This document shows, one piece after another, positions 54,101 to 58,390 of a stretch of 64,000 nt of DNA. Source of the stretch: Antedon mediterranea (Eukaryota; Echinodermata; Crinoidea; Comatulida; Antedonidae). The position numbers and the translations under genes were made by a program. The notes beneath the pieces are model-generated. The model was not told the DNA's origin. It did not search any database and saw only the letters and a program-made list of their open reading frames with translations. Positions within the stretch are counted from its first letter, which is position 1. Each line of letters opens with the position of its first letter. The stretch lies in the NCBI RefSeq assembly GCF_964355755.1, contig NC_092674.1, positions 1,929,001-1,993,000 of the forward strand, in the 5' to 3' direction.

Positions 54101-55358
54101 ACTCAATCATGGATCTCTAAAATAGAAGCACAAGTGTACACACAAGTATATAGCTATTGTTTTTGATAGAAGTTTAGTTTACTTTAGTTTAGTACTACAA
54201 AGGGAAAAAAGTAACAAATAAATTGTACAGAATCAGTAAAATCAGATAGCCATTTAAAGGGGAATTTTAGAGAAGTTTTTAAAAATACATCTCCTTCACA
54301 TAAAAACATAATGTAAGTATTTCAATACTGCCGTCAGATATTTAGCAGTTAAAACATTACAGAGGAGAAGAAGAAACAAACAAAATTACAGTTTTACAGT
54401 CTCTCTTGGTTACCAAAAAGTTGGTTTAAGTTTAATTCTAAGAATTTGAAATCTAGATTTATCATGGCAACAGATACTGTATGGTACAATAATCATAGTA
54501 CAAACAAAAATACGCAGTTAATATGCAAATGGGATGTATAATATATTCATTATGTATAGTCAGTGGCATCAAAGTATTGAGTGGGGTTTGTAATGAGAGC
54601 CGGTTGTTATACAGGATTCGCAATCAATCCTCTTCCCAACTAATTAATCTGAAAGTTCTTAATCGGTCCAGTGCAAGTAGCCTCATATCAACACATTAAA
54701 GGACATAATACCATGGTTAAGAGATGTCTTTTTTAACATTTAAACAGAAGACACTCAGTTCATGTTTCCAAGGTTATTCATTCATACATATATATACAAA
54801 GGATAAAAGACAATAATGGATAAAAATGAATATACAAAAAGAAGCTGTCTGAAACTAAAGTTTAAAAAATATTGACAGTTAAAATATTCAGACTATTATT
54901 TTAATTATCAAGAATCCTATCTAAAATCCTTGCTGAATTTGCAAAAATTGCATGAGCTGCAAACAATAAAAAATTATTATGCAAGAAATAATTAAAATTC
55001 ACAATTTTTTATTTTATACTTTATTTTAATTTAATTAAACTATATGCTATTTTTAACTAGATTGATCACCTATTCAGCAGAGGTAATTTAAGAAACCAGA
55101 ATCCTAGTGTACACCCTCCATAAAACTCAGTGCTCATGCTTTACTAGGCTAGTGTATAAACACATTGGTAACCTGTATAGTAGCCTATACCAGGATGCTA
55201 CACACCAAATACCACCATCTACTGTATGTCGTCTGCACTCATTCTCAGTGTATAAACTTACCGAACAATCTGTCCACTTCTTTTGTACTCATGTACAAAT
55301 TGATGAGTCCTGTGGCTTCCAGGAAACAGCTAAAAACCAAAAATAGTCTGAAAAACAT
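9075..55358 (-). CDS. RYK: RYK, Wnt-binding atypical receptor tyrosine kinase (13 coding exons)
   Basis: Thirteen minus-strand exons join in phase (55262-55358, 30841-30968, 30286-30385, 19839-19967, 16831-16872, 15942-16092, 15480-15583, 13962-14180, 13526-13728, 12982-13091, 11139-11298, 9399-9535, 9075-9186): 1692 bases, 563 residues. RYK binds Wnt through a WIF domain and signals in axon guidance and polarity. Seen: signal peptide (1-17), WIF domain (about 18-149; Cys116 and Cys149; AEMYYVRDSTLNNYALQF, LMQVNLT, LNFKREKKC), a short stalk, membrane span (about 179-203; VFYISVGVVCSF), then the kinase domain (about 284-556): P-loop EGTFGRVFQG, Lys320 in FIKTV, catalytic loop HKDLATRN (419-426) and DNA (439-441) in place of DFG, then LGDNENRPVKWMA and WSFGVTLWELMTLGQTPY. 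The changed DFG is a RYK hallmark, so little kinase activity is expected. Human RYK is about 607 residues; the stalk and juxtamembrane parts are shorter here. Start is the first ATG before the signal peptide. Confidence 0.95.
9195..9330 (-). repeat. LINE-type 3' tail in RYK intron 12
   Basis: On the minus strand: cagaattggctgatcttg, then caagactgtgattaaataaa and a run of ataaaataaaat. This is a typical retroelement tail; it stops only a few bases before the acceptor of the last RYK exon. Confidence 0.55.
9399..9535 (-). CDS. RYK: RYK coding exon 12 (kinase C-lobe)
   Basis: WSFGVTLWELMTLGQTPYIE through PQPPNCPDE, near identical to vertebrate RYK. Acceptor ctttctag, donor gtaagt. Confidence 0.96.
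9725..9815 (-). repeat. Short retroelement tail, copy B
   Basis: Inverted match to 583-690, sharing caatattgattgtttttac, aactcgttcaatc and an ataaactttattta tail. Confidence 0.6.
10898..11031. mobile_element. MITE family 1, copy 5 (left end decayed)
   Basis: Core atgcccatatatggacatga with two partial repeats of tatcactatcatatttggg; right end aactagtttgatagtgtgga then gacagagcttta. Confidence 0.8.
11056..11104. mobile_element. MITE family 1, solo right end
   Basis: Only gggcacatctcactagtttg then atagtgtacacagagctta is present, 35 bases past the donor of RYK exon 11. Confidence 0.7.
11139..11298 (-). CDS. RYK: RYK coding exon 11 (DNA motif, activation segment)
   Basis: LKVTDNALARDLFPGDYHCL; TDNA replaces DFG. 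Acceptor atatttcag, donor gtaggt. A MITE fragment ends about 35 bases past the donor. Confidence 0.95.
11299..12981. other. RYK intron 10
   Basis: Holds MITE copy 6 (11458-11584). The remainder is AT-rich, with a slightly CpG-richer patch at about 12310-12430. No gene supported. Confidence 0.65.
11458..11584. mobile_element. MITE family 1, copy 6
   Basis: Left end taagctctgtctacactatt, right end gatagtgcagacagagcttt. Single core unit. Confidence 0.83.
12982..13091 (-). CDS. RYK: RYK coding exon 10 (catalytic loop)
   Basis: Residues 392-427 with VIHKDLATRNC, the RYK-type HKDL catalytic loop. Acceptor atttcag, donor gtaagt. Confidence 0.94.
13145..13470. repeat. Imperfect TTATCAAGA/TGACA minisatellite in RYK intron 9
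   Basis: About 20 degenerate units of 12-18 bases built on gttatcaagattgacatc. It fills most of the 434-base intron, keeps long frames open on both strands (LDKNLDNN-type peptides) and explains those ORFs. Confidence 0.85.
13526..13728 (-). CDS. RYK: RYK coding exon 9 (kinase N-lobe)
   Basis: Residues 324-391: DQASEEQRNLLVKESCMLKG through GNLKQFLRNGRIGPGDTHQ. Acceptor atgctaag, donor gtaggt. The DQASE word right after the lysine strand is typical of RYK. Confidence 0.93.
13962..14180 (-). CDS. RYK: RYK coding exon 8 (P-loop)
   Basis: Residues 251-323 with LLLEGTFGRVFQGIYQTW and FIKTVT. Acceptor ttgtacag, donor gtgcgt. Confidence 0.93.
14181..15479. other. RYK intron 7
   Basis: AT-rich intron with a duplicated C-rich 48-mer (15161-15256) and, further down, several 'gtgtgaacacaccctaa' words around 15090-15400. 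No gene supported. Confidence 0.65.
15161..15256 (-). repeat. Exact 48-base tandem duplication with G-quadruplex-type sequence
   Basis: Each unit carries gaccctcccccctcccccca; on the RYK-sense strand this is GGGGGGAGGGGGGAGGG, with enough G-runs for a quadruplex. The two units look identical. Confidence 0.88.
15480..15583 (-). CDS. RYK: RYK coding exon 7 (juxtamembrane)
   Basis: Ser/Thr-rich cytoplasmic linker (YSAYTSSSAGVLHNSINSVY). Acceptor tacacag, donor gtgact; this linker is poorly conserved in the family. Confidence 0.85.
15584..15941. other. RYK intron 6
   Basis: More than half of it is MITE copy 7. Nothing else recognised. Confidence 0.7.
15723..15910. mobile_element. MITE family 1, copy 7 (three core units)
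   Basis: Left end taagctctatctacactatc; right end decayed (gtagtttgttagtacatagag). The unit tatcactaccatatttgggca is repeated about three times. Confidence 0.82.
15942..16092 (-). CDS. RYK: RYK coding exon 6 (transmembrane)
   Basis: Residues 166-215; DKLSEENKLTKMK precedes the hydrophobic span VFYISVGVVCSFILLFVFF. Acceptor ttttcag, donor gtaagt. Confidence 0.93.
16093..16830. other. RYK intron 5
   Basis: Holds a possible inverted-repeat element (16361-16630); otherwise AT-rich with nothing recognised. Confidence 0.6.
16361..16630. mobile_element. Possible inverted-repeat element (ends ATATCCTTGGTTATAATC)
   Basis: Left end gtatatcctttggtataatc, right end gggattataaccaaggatat; the two are inverted matches with few mismatches. 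The interior holds ggattagacccgtagtggg. No ORF. Confidence 0.55.
16831..16872 (-). CDS. RYK: RYK coding exon 5 (stalk micro-exon)
   Basis: Only 42 bases, encoding GNGTLVLDSSPTTN between the WIF domain and the membrane span. Acceptor ttctag, donor gtaaag; phases match both neighbours. Because it is in frame, its skipping would only shorten the stalk. Confidence 0.82.
17764..17884. mobile_element. MITE family 1, copy 8 (left end missing)
   Basis: Starts in the core (gatatgcccatatatggac) and ends tagacagagcttta. Its terminal TTA abuts the next element. Confidence 0.75.
17885..18774. mobile_element. PIF/Harbinger-like non-autonomous element, 890 bases
   Basis: Left end GGGCCTGTTTCTGCTG and right end CAGCAGAAACAGACCC are inverted repeats with one mismatch. 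TTA directly precedes (17882-17884) and follows (18775-18777), the 3-base TWA target duplication typical of PIF/Harbinger. Both subterminal zones are full of CGATTA words (aatcgattatt, aaccgatta). The central part is CpG-richer with no long ORF, so it cannot encode a transposase. Confidence 0.8.
19585..19612. repeat. Short aataggacc tandem repeat
   Basis: aataggaccgt, aataggaccat and aataggaccat in a row. Confidence 0.7.
19839..19967 (-). CDS. RYK: RYK coding exon 4 (end of WIF domain)
   Basis: Residues 109-151, with LMQVNLTYTDTNNVTTLNF and the basic KREKKC. The human counterpart has a KRRK tetrabasic site here; this copy reads KREK, so cleavage may differ. Confidence 0.94.
20739..20901. mobile_element. 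MITE family 2, copy A
   Basis: Starts caatcaactctcccaatacc and contains tgtctggttttctggaaagt and aatttgggaccttttggg, ending ttttcagagagttcag. Same order of blocks as the copies at 44297, 47707 and 51421. Confidence 0.7.
23836..23990 (+). pseudogene. LINE reverse-transcriptase C-terminal remnant
   Basis: Encodes LLAGPQLWNDLPVKIKF then stops. The GPxLWNxLP motif is usual near the C terminus of CR1/Jockey-type non-LTR reverse transcriptases. Only the last residues survive, followed by an AT-rich tail. Confidence 0.5.
24083..24559 (+). pseudogene. 5'-truncated non-LTR retrotransposon, reverse-transcriptase C terminus
   Basis: About 158 residues remain open, ending LNFSCEKLN. Motifs typical of the segment after the polymerase domain in Jockey/CR1-like LINEs are visible: FLLYALRGYSAPIGDMLSIY, RPLTEYACVVWHSS, EIERLQKRACKIILG, LAERREKL and IPYIINKLNF. 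The catalytic part (FADD box) is absent, so the copy is dead on arrival, as expected after incomplete reverse transcription. It lies antisense inside RYK intron 3. The frame upstream is closed by a stop at 24080. Confidence 0.88.
24560..25060 (+). repeat. 3' UTR of the truncated LINE, with internal duplication
   Basis: Two related blocks start attgtgcaatattaccgcc (24577) and attgtgcaatgttgccacc (24720), each with a later tcaaat(g/a)aagaac(a/-)gtgcaga-like stretch. It ends in gtaataaataaaataaaa, a LINE-type tail. Confidence 0.65.
25390..26104. mobile_element. Second PIF/Harbinger-like element, 715 bases, GC-rich core
   Basis: Left end GGGCCTGTTCGTAGGGG...TTGAAAATA matches the inverted right end GGTCGTGTTCGTACGGTGG...TTAAAATA imperfectly. 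TAA lies on both sides (25387-25389, 26105-26107). The core (about 25560-25870) is far richer in CG than the surroundings. Minus-strand frames there read LLLTTIILLIDEEFEPNV then a run rich in Arg and Pro, which could be a decayed N terminus of a Harbinger-encoded protein, but no catalytic domain is present. Confidence 0.65.
26148..26297. mobile_element. MITE family 1, copy 9
   Basis: Left end taagctctgtccacactatc, right end gatagtgtagacagatcgag cttta with a 4-base insertion in the end. Confidence 0.85.
27251..27366. repeat. Minisatellite, unit about 20 bases
   Basis: Five to six units of tcattttccgactcgcaact, the last ones shortened to aactcgc. Cause of the small ORF read across it. Confidence 0.85.
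27497..27647. mobile_element. MITE family 1, copy 10
   Basis: Left end taagctctgtctacactatc intact, right end gtttgatagtgtagctttag has lost gacaga. Confidence 0.82.
28461..28475. repeat. Poly-C run
   Basis: An uninterrupted run of about 13-14 C. Its length is likely to be unstable or mis-sequenced. Confidence 0.8.
28770..29055 (+). repeat. SINE-like dispersed repeat, copy 2
   Basis: Starts cgccgactcgctcctagttc, with ggataaggactataaaccg, ggtccagtgtacacagtta, agagtagggggttaccccgg, and a cctaaagacataaaataaaa tail. Same order of blocks as 104-335. Confidence 0.72.
29063..29120. repeat. GC-rich hairpin segment
   Basis: ccggggccttcggcccctgg forms a near-perfect stem with a short loop, followed by gctcgcttcgctcgc, another short inverted repeat. 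GC content stands out sharply; it is probably part of a retroelement tail. Confidence 0.45.
30286..30385 (-). CDS. RYK: RYK coding exon 3 (WIF domain)
   Basis: Residues 76-108, starting VSYKIALFTHNSSVL. Acceptor ttgtttag; donor gttaga is weak. Ends in phase 1. Confidence 0.9.
30386..30840. other. RYK intron 2
   Basis: Mostly occupied by an antisense SINE-like copy; AT-rich tail repeats near 30420-30490. Confidence 0.65.
30530..30770 (-). repeat. SINE-like dispersed repeat, copy 3 (antisense, diverged)
   Basis: On the minus strand: cgcactcgctccattgttgg, tggtagaacaaggactataa, ccagtccagtgtac, gagtagggttaccc. Order agrees with the other two copies, with more divergence. Confidence 0.6.
30841..30968 (-). 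CDS. RYK: RYK coding exon 2 (WIF domain)
   Basis: Residues 33-75, INAEMYYVRDSTLNNYALQF onward to FTWESSDTPQ. Acceptor ttcaacag, donor gtaccg. Confidence 0.93.
31104..31295. mobile_element. Inverted-repeat element with ends TAAAGGCTAATTTACACAG
   Basis: Left taaaggctaatttacacaga, gcggtaacgg; right ccgttaccgctcgtctgtgt, aaattggcattta. These are inverted over about 30 bases. The interior has acacggagcggacgggggg. No ORF; a MITE is likely. Confidence 0.7.
32483..32659 (-). CDS. Exon-shaped ORF of unknown identity inside RYK intron 1
   Basis: A 58-codon frame opens directly after a good acceptor (tttgtttttattag) and ends in TGA. It reads LAWDMFDTDYFSDEHSKETF, then a stretch with FCRRHIPFRSPLGFFLLGIA and KRFTKRKEDVAEDGIK. 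The composition looks protein-like and CpGs are present, yet no family is recognised. It is in phase 0, so it cannot follow RYK exon 1 (phase 1) without a quick stop. It could be the last exon of a nested gene, an old transposon exon, or chance; no clear upstream partner exon was found. Confidence 0.25.
   Translation of the reverse strand: MAWDMFDTDYFSDEHSKETFNIFCRRHIPFRSPLGFFLLGIAKRFTKRKEDVAEDGIK
33925..34165 (+). repeat. LINE-type 3' end
   Basis: AT-rich stretch ending tgtgtttatgacaataaaga ttatcttattttat, the usual look of a non-LTR retroelement tail. The ORF across it is hydrophobic noise. Confidence 0.4.
34180..34250 (-). repeat. tRNA-like fragment (SINE head remnant)
   Basis: On the minus strand ggttcaaatctaacc resembles a B box, preceded by agtgatctggaagtcgtg. 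The stems do not pair well, so this is not an intact tRNA gene. Confidence 0.3.
35600..35826 (-). repeat. Dispersed repeat of unknown type, copy B
   Basis: Inverted match to 6686-6900 over about 210 bases, with one shared block at each end and a divergent middle. Confidence 0.65.
37884..38017. mobile_element. MITE family 1, copy 11
   Basis: Left end taaagctctgtctacactat, right end tttaatagtgtaaacagcgc tta. Core shortened. Confidence 0.82.
39881..40434. repeat. Minisatellite with higher-order three-unit structure
   Basis: About eleven units of roughly 47-55 bases built on gctatcatgtaatgtccagc, ttagtgtagcggtcagta. Three unit types can be told apart by their junctions: type A (acttgtatgcatgc), type B (ttttgtaagcatgtt, with cccaccttagtgtactg) and type C (tatttatgtatgcc, with atcatgcaatg). 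They run A A B C A B C A B C A. Confidence 0.88.
41176..41311. mobile_element. MITE family 1, copy 12
   Basis: Left end tagctctgtctacactatca, right end gatagtgtagacagagcttt, with two extra bases (gg/tg) in the right arm. Confidence 0.85.
42645..42771. mobile_element. MITE family 1, copy 13 (right end missing)
   Basis: Left end taaagctctgtctacactat intact, core gatatgcctaaatatagtag, then stops after ccatatatggacaca; the right inverted arm is lost. Confidence 0.8.
43572..43709. repeat. 23-base minisatellite
   Basis: Six units of cccaaaactggacacccttctct in a row with few changes. The unit resembles the end of MITE family 2 (ctctcccaatactggacacc), so it may have grown from one. Confidence 0.9.
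44297..44419. mobile_element. MITE family 2, copy B (internally deleted)
   Basis: Left end tcaactctcccaatactgga, right end gttttgggagagtcgact. Lacks the 'gggaccttttgg' middle present in others. Confidence 0.72.
47707..47895. mobile_element. MITE family 2, copy C
   Basis: Left end ccaactctcccaatactgga, right end attcggagagttgactgt; middle includes ggtattcggaatgtgttttt and tttggaaccttttggacctt. Confidence 0.75.
49965..50040 (+). repeat. tRNA-like fragment (SINE head remnant)
   Basis: A-box-like tggctttgtggtagggta and B-box-like ggggttcgaatcttgcc are about 50 bases apart. Stems do not close and an A-rich stretch follows, so a tRNA-derived SINE start fits better than a gene. Confidence 0.35.
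51421..51615. mobile_element. MITE family 2, copy D (complete)
   Basis: tacagtaactcttccaatac at the left and gttgggagagttgactgta at the right, imperfect inverted ends inside TA. Contains the full block order of the family. Confidence 0.78.
52011..52177. mobile_element. MITE family 1, copy 14 (left end decayed)
   Basis: Left arm reads ttaagatctgccaacatcac, only partly matching; core has two atttgggcatatcaccacc-like units; right end gatagtgtagacagagcatt. Confidence 0.78.
53146..53281. mobile_element. MITE family 1, copy 15
   Basis: Left end taaagtctacctacactatc, right end gatagtgtagacagagctta. Core reduced to one short unit. Confidence 0.83.
55262..55358 (-). CDS. RYK: RYK coding exon 1 (signal peptide)
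   Basis: Encodes MFFRLFLVFSCFLEATG, a typical signal peptide, then LINLYMSTKEVDRLFG, which opens the WIF domain. Donor gtaagt, phase 1. In-frame joining to exon 2 gives RLFGINAEMYYVR, as in other RYKs. Confidence 0.93.
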
Positions 55359-56253
55359 GGTGCTGGTGATAGTTTTACAAAATTCCATTAGATTACATCG
55401 TTGTTGATGTCGCTAGCCTGGTCTATATACCAAGTTTACCGCTGCTGAGTGTGTGGTCGATAAAATGTTGAACAGACAACACTAGAGATTTTGTACACAA
55501 AGCAAGATGTACCTTGACCTGGGATAATGAATATGCATCAGCTATTTCCACTGAACCGTGAAGAGAGTTTTTTAACTTTTTTTTACAGGTACAGATCGGT
55601 AAATAACGTCATGTGATTTATTTAGATAATTTGTTAATAAAGATAGTTTGTTAATATTATAAATTAATAAGGAATTTGTTATATACTTATTCTTAAGTAG
55701 GCTACTTCAAACATGGCTTTGGTAGTAAGTACGGTACTTATCGTACGAATAGAGGTAATATTAAAACATCTTGGAGTCTTGTATATTGTTATTCCTGTTG
55801 TTCTTTTGATATTCCTCATAACATTAACTTCATCATATAGGTTAAATATTGTTCGATATTTACCATTATCTTGTTTTTACTATTTATTTTTCTTGTATAA
55901 TTTGCTTCTTATTTAAGACTTAAATGTTATTTTTGATACTTTTATTTTTGTTTTTATATTGCCTTGTAAATGAACGCACCGTGTGCCGCTGATACAAAAT
56001 CATTTGTTCAATAAAGTTCAGTTTATCCTCATTCGTTATTAATATCTATAAAAGATGGGCTTCTTTTCGAGATTACTTTGCAAAAAGGAGAGTGCTTCTT
56101 TTTGAGGTTTTATACGGTAATGTAGAACAAATAACTATATTGTATAATGTATTTAATTTATGTATATTGTGCGATACACTTTTTTTCTGTAATTCTGTTG
56201 AAAAGCTGTGTAATTTGTTACATATACCAACATACCCAAATCATATCTTTACG

Positions 56254-56464
56254 TTTAGTTTACGTACGTTTTAACCCTAAGTTTAAGAATATGGACTATA
56301 GAGGGCGATATAATATTTTCGGATATTAGTGAGTACTCTATTCGCGGCAAACCTTTCCTTTAGTTTACGTACGTTTTAACCCTAAGTTTAAGAATATGGA
56401 CTATAGAGGGAGATATAATATTTTCGGATATTAGTAAGTACTCTATTCGCGGCAAACCTTTCCT
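56254..56464. repeat. 105-base tandem duplication
   Basis: Two nearly identical copies (56254-56358, 56359-56464), each with tttagtttacgtacgtttta, ggactatagaggg, tattttcggatattag and ctattcgcggcaaacctttc. The contained tacgta palindrome and few mismatches suggest a recent event. Confidence 0.9.
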
Positions 56465-56639
56465 TAAATAAAAAGATGTTACATGTTTATATTAGATAAA
56501 TTATAGTTTGCTGTTTATTACTATAAATATGGTGCTTTTTATTCAACTTACAACACATTTAATTGTCATACTATTTTAAAAGATACACACTCTTGTCGAA
56601 TCTTATTGACAGGAATTCAATGTTTACTCACCAGCAGTG

Positions 56640-56828
56640 ACAGATCCCACCGACAAAACTATATTTGTGTATTTAGGTCAACGGGCGTTCATAACTGTCT
56701 ATAAGAGTGGATCTGCCATTGCCTACCTGCCATCAGTTGTGGACCTGCTGCATTAAGGAGGGACTGATGACGACGTTAGCTAAAGGAATTGTAGCAAACA
56801 ATACAGGAATTTCCTAGGCATATTCAGC
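56640..56828 (+). other. Possible non-coding first exon of UNC93A
   Basis: A less AT-rich stretch ends at a strong donor (attcagc then gtaagt at 56829), and a fair acceptor (actattatag) stands just before the UNC93A ATG at 57802. The 5' limit is a guess; only the donor/acceptor pair supports it. Confidence 0.3.
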
Positions 56829-57524
56829 GTAAGTAAATGCTTGGTGGTAATCTATTACTTTGATTATTTATTATTTAATTCAACATTATAATTCACAACA
56901 ATTACAACCTTGGCATTACAATAATTGCATTGGCCTGTATAATTTCAGAAATGTACGTACCTCACCGATCTACTCCCCCGGGGGGGGGGTCACTCCTGTC
57001 CTAAGATGCCCTTTCAAATTCCTCCGACCACCACCACTAACCCACCCACTCGAACGTATTCCCATTGGGCATTCACACACAGTAGGCTATACCAGTACAT
57101 TTTATTTTCTTGTGATATTCCTTCTTTGTTTTCCATTAACGAGCATATTTTATTCATTGCAGCAGATACATTAAGTTCACAATATTAAACAAGTGTTTTG
57201 TTGTTATTTTATATGCCTACTCTATCGGTACTATGGCATTCAATGGCAACACTCTAATGTTCATCAATTATAGCTTACTATAGCTTACTACAAATGGTGT
57301 ACACAGAGTATCTTGTGTTTGGGGTCGATGTACAAATCTAGAGTTTGATTTGCTACGCAATAATATTACCATAAGTAGGTAGTAATATTTGTTCATCATA
57401 CTGATAAAACTGTTACGGTATTTTAGCGCTGAGTTACGGTATTATTATATTGTACTGTTTCTCTGTATAAATTAAGTTTTAACAAGATTTTAACAAGATA
57501 CAACTGGCACTTGAGCTCACAGTG

Positions 57525-57684
57525 GTTGTCATGGTTCCCAATCCAGGACGCAACGCAATGACGTAGACGCAACAAAAGCGAGTTGATCAATGACAAGCAA
57601 CCGTTCTGATGACCCATCGCTTGTGATTGGTCAAATCAATTATGTTGCGCTTACATTGAGTCTCTAGTATGAGAACCAAGCATT
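57525..57684. mobile_element. CCAAT/TGACGTA-bearing short inverted-repeat element, copy 3
   Basis: Contains gacgcaacgcaatgacgtag, acgcaac, gagttgatcaatga and tgattggtcaaatcaa, ending gagaaccaagc. It matches 7401-7556 on the opposite strand and ends about 118 bases before the UNC93A start codon. Confidence 0.65.
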
Positions 57685-57801
57685 AGTTTACTCATGTTCG
57701 TTATAGTTTATACTAAATCGTGTTTGGTAAATATCCAGAAAATCCAATCCAGAAACATAAAATCTTTTTATTTAAATTCACTATTATAGAATTGATCTGA
57801 A

Positions 57802-58390
57802 ATGGAAGTAACAACAACATCTCAGGATGTCGACGATTGGAGCAAAAGAAAACTGATGAAAAATGTACTAGTAGCTAGCCTTGCGTTCTTGTTTCTCTTC
57901 ACTGCCTTCCAGGCGCTGTCAAACCTTCAAAGTAGTATTAACTGCGATGATGGTCTTGGCGTAGCGTCTTTAAGTACCATCTACGTTTCAATCATTATCT
58001 CATCTATGTTCTTGCCATCTATCATTATTCGAAACCTGGGTCTGAAGTGGACACTCGTTTGTAGCATGGCGTGTTATACATTGTATTCAGTTGCCAATTT
58101 CTGGCCTGGTTGGGGTACACTGATTCCAGCCTCGGCGCTCGTTGGTTTCAGTGCTGCCCCTCTCTGGTCGGCAAAGTGTACGTATTTAACAACGTCTGGG
58201 ATGAAGTATGGTATACTAAGTGGAGAAGCAAGTGACGCAGTAATAAACAGATTCTTTGGGATTTTCTTCTTGATGTTTCAATCGGCTCAAATCTGGGGCA
58301 ATCTAATTTCGTCACTGGTGCTCCAACAAGCCCCTGATAGTAATTACACCAATACTGGATCTCAGATATGTGGTTCTAAAGATTGTCCAG
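57802..58390 (+). CDS. UNC93A: UNC93A exon 1
   Basis: Residues 1-196: the UNC-93 domain and the first five or so membrane segments. Donor gtaagt, phase 1. Confidence 0.95.

Larger units (their letters stand above)
30969..55261. other. RYK intron 1 (24.3 kb)
   Basis: Long first intron following the signal-peptide exon. It holds five MITE family 1 copies, three MITE family 2 copies, an inverted-repeat element, two minisatellites, LINE-tail-like sequence and one exon-shaped minus-strand ORF (32483-32659). The remaining AT-rich stretches (for example 36000-37880, 38020-39880, 45000-47700, 48000-51400, 53300-55250) show no supported gene. Confidence 0.65.
55359..57801. other. Divergent intergenic region between RYK and UNC93A
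   Basis: Must hold both promoters. It contains an octamer-like atgaatatgcatcag at about 55528-55542, a 105-base tandem duplication, a possible 5' UTR exon for UNC93A, a C/G homopolymer junction at 56974-56989 and a CCAAT/TGACGTA element next to UNC93A. No other gene recognised. Confidence 0.6.
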
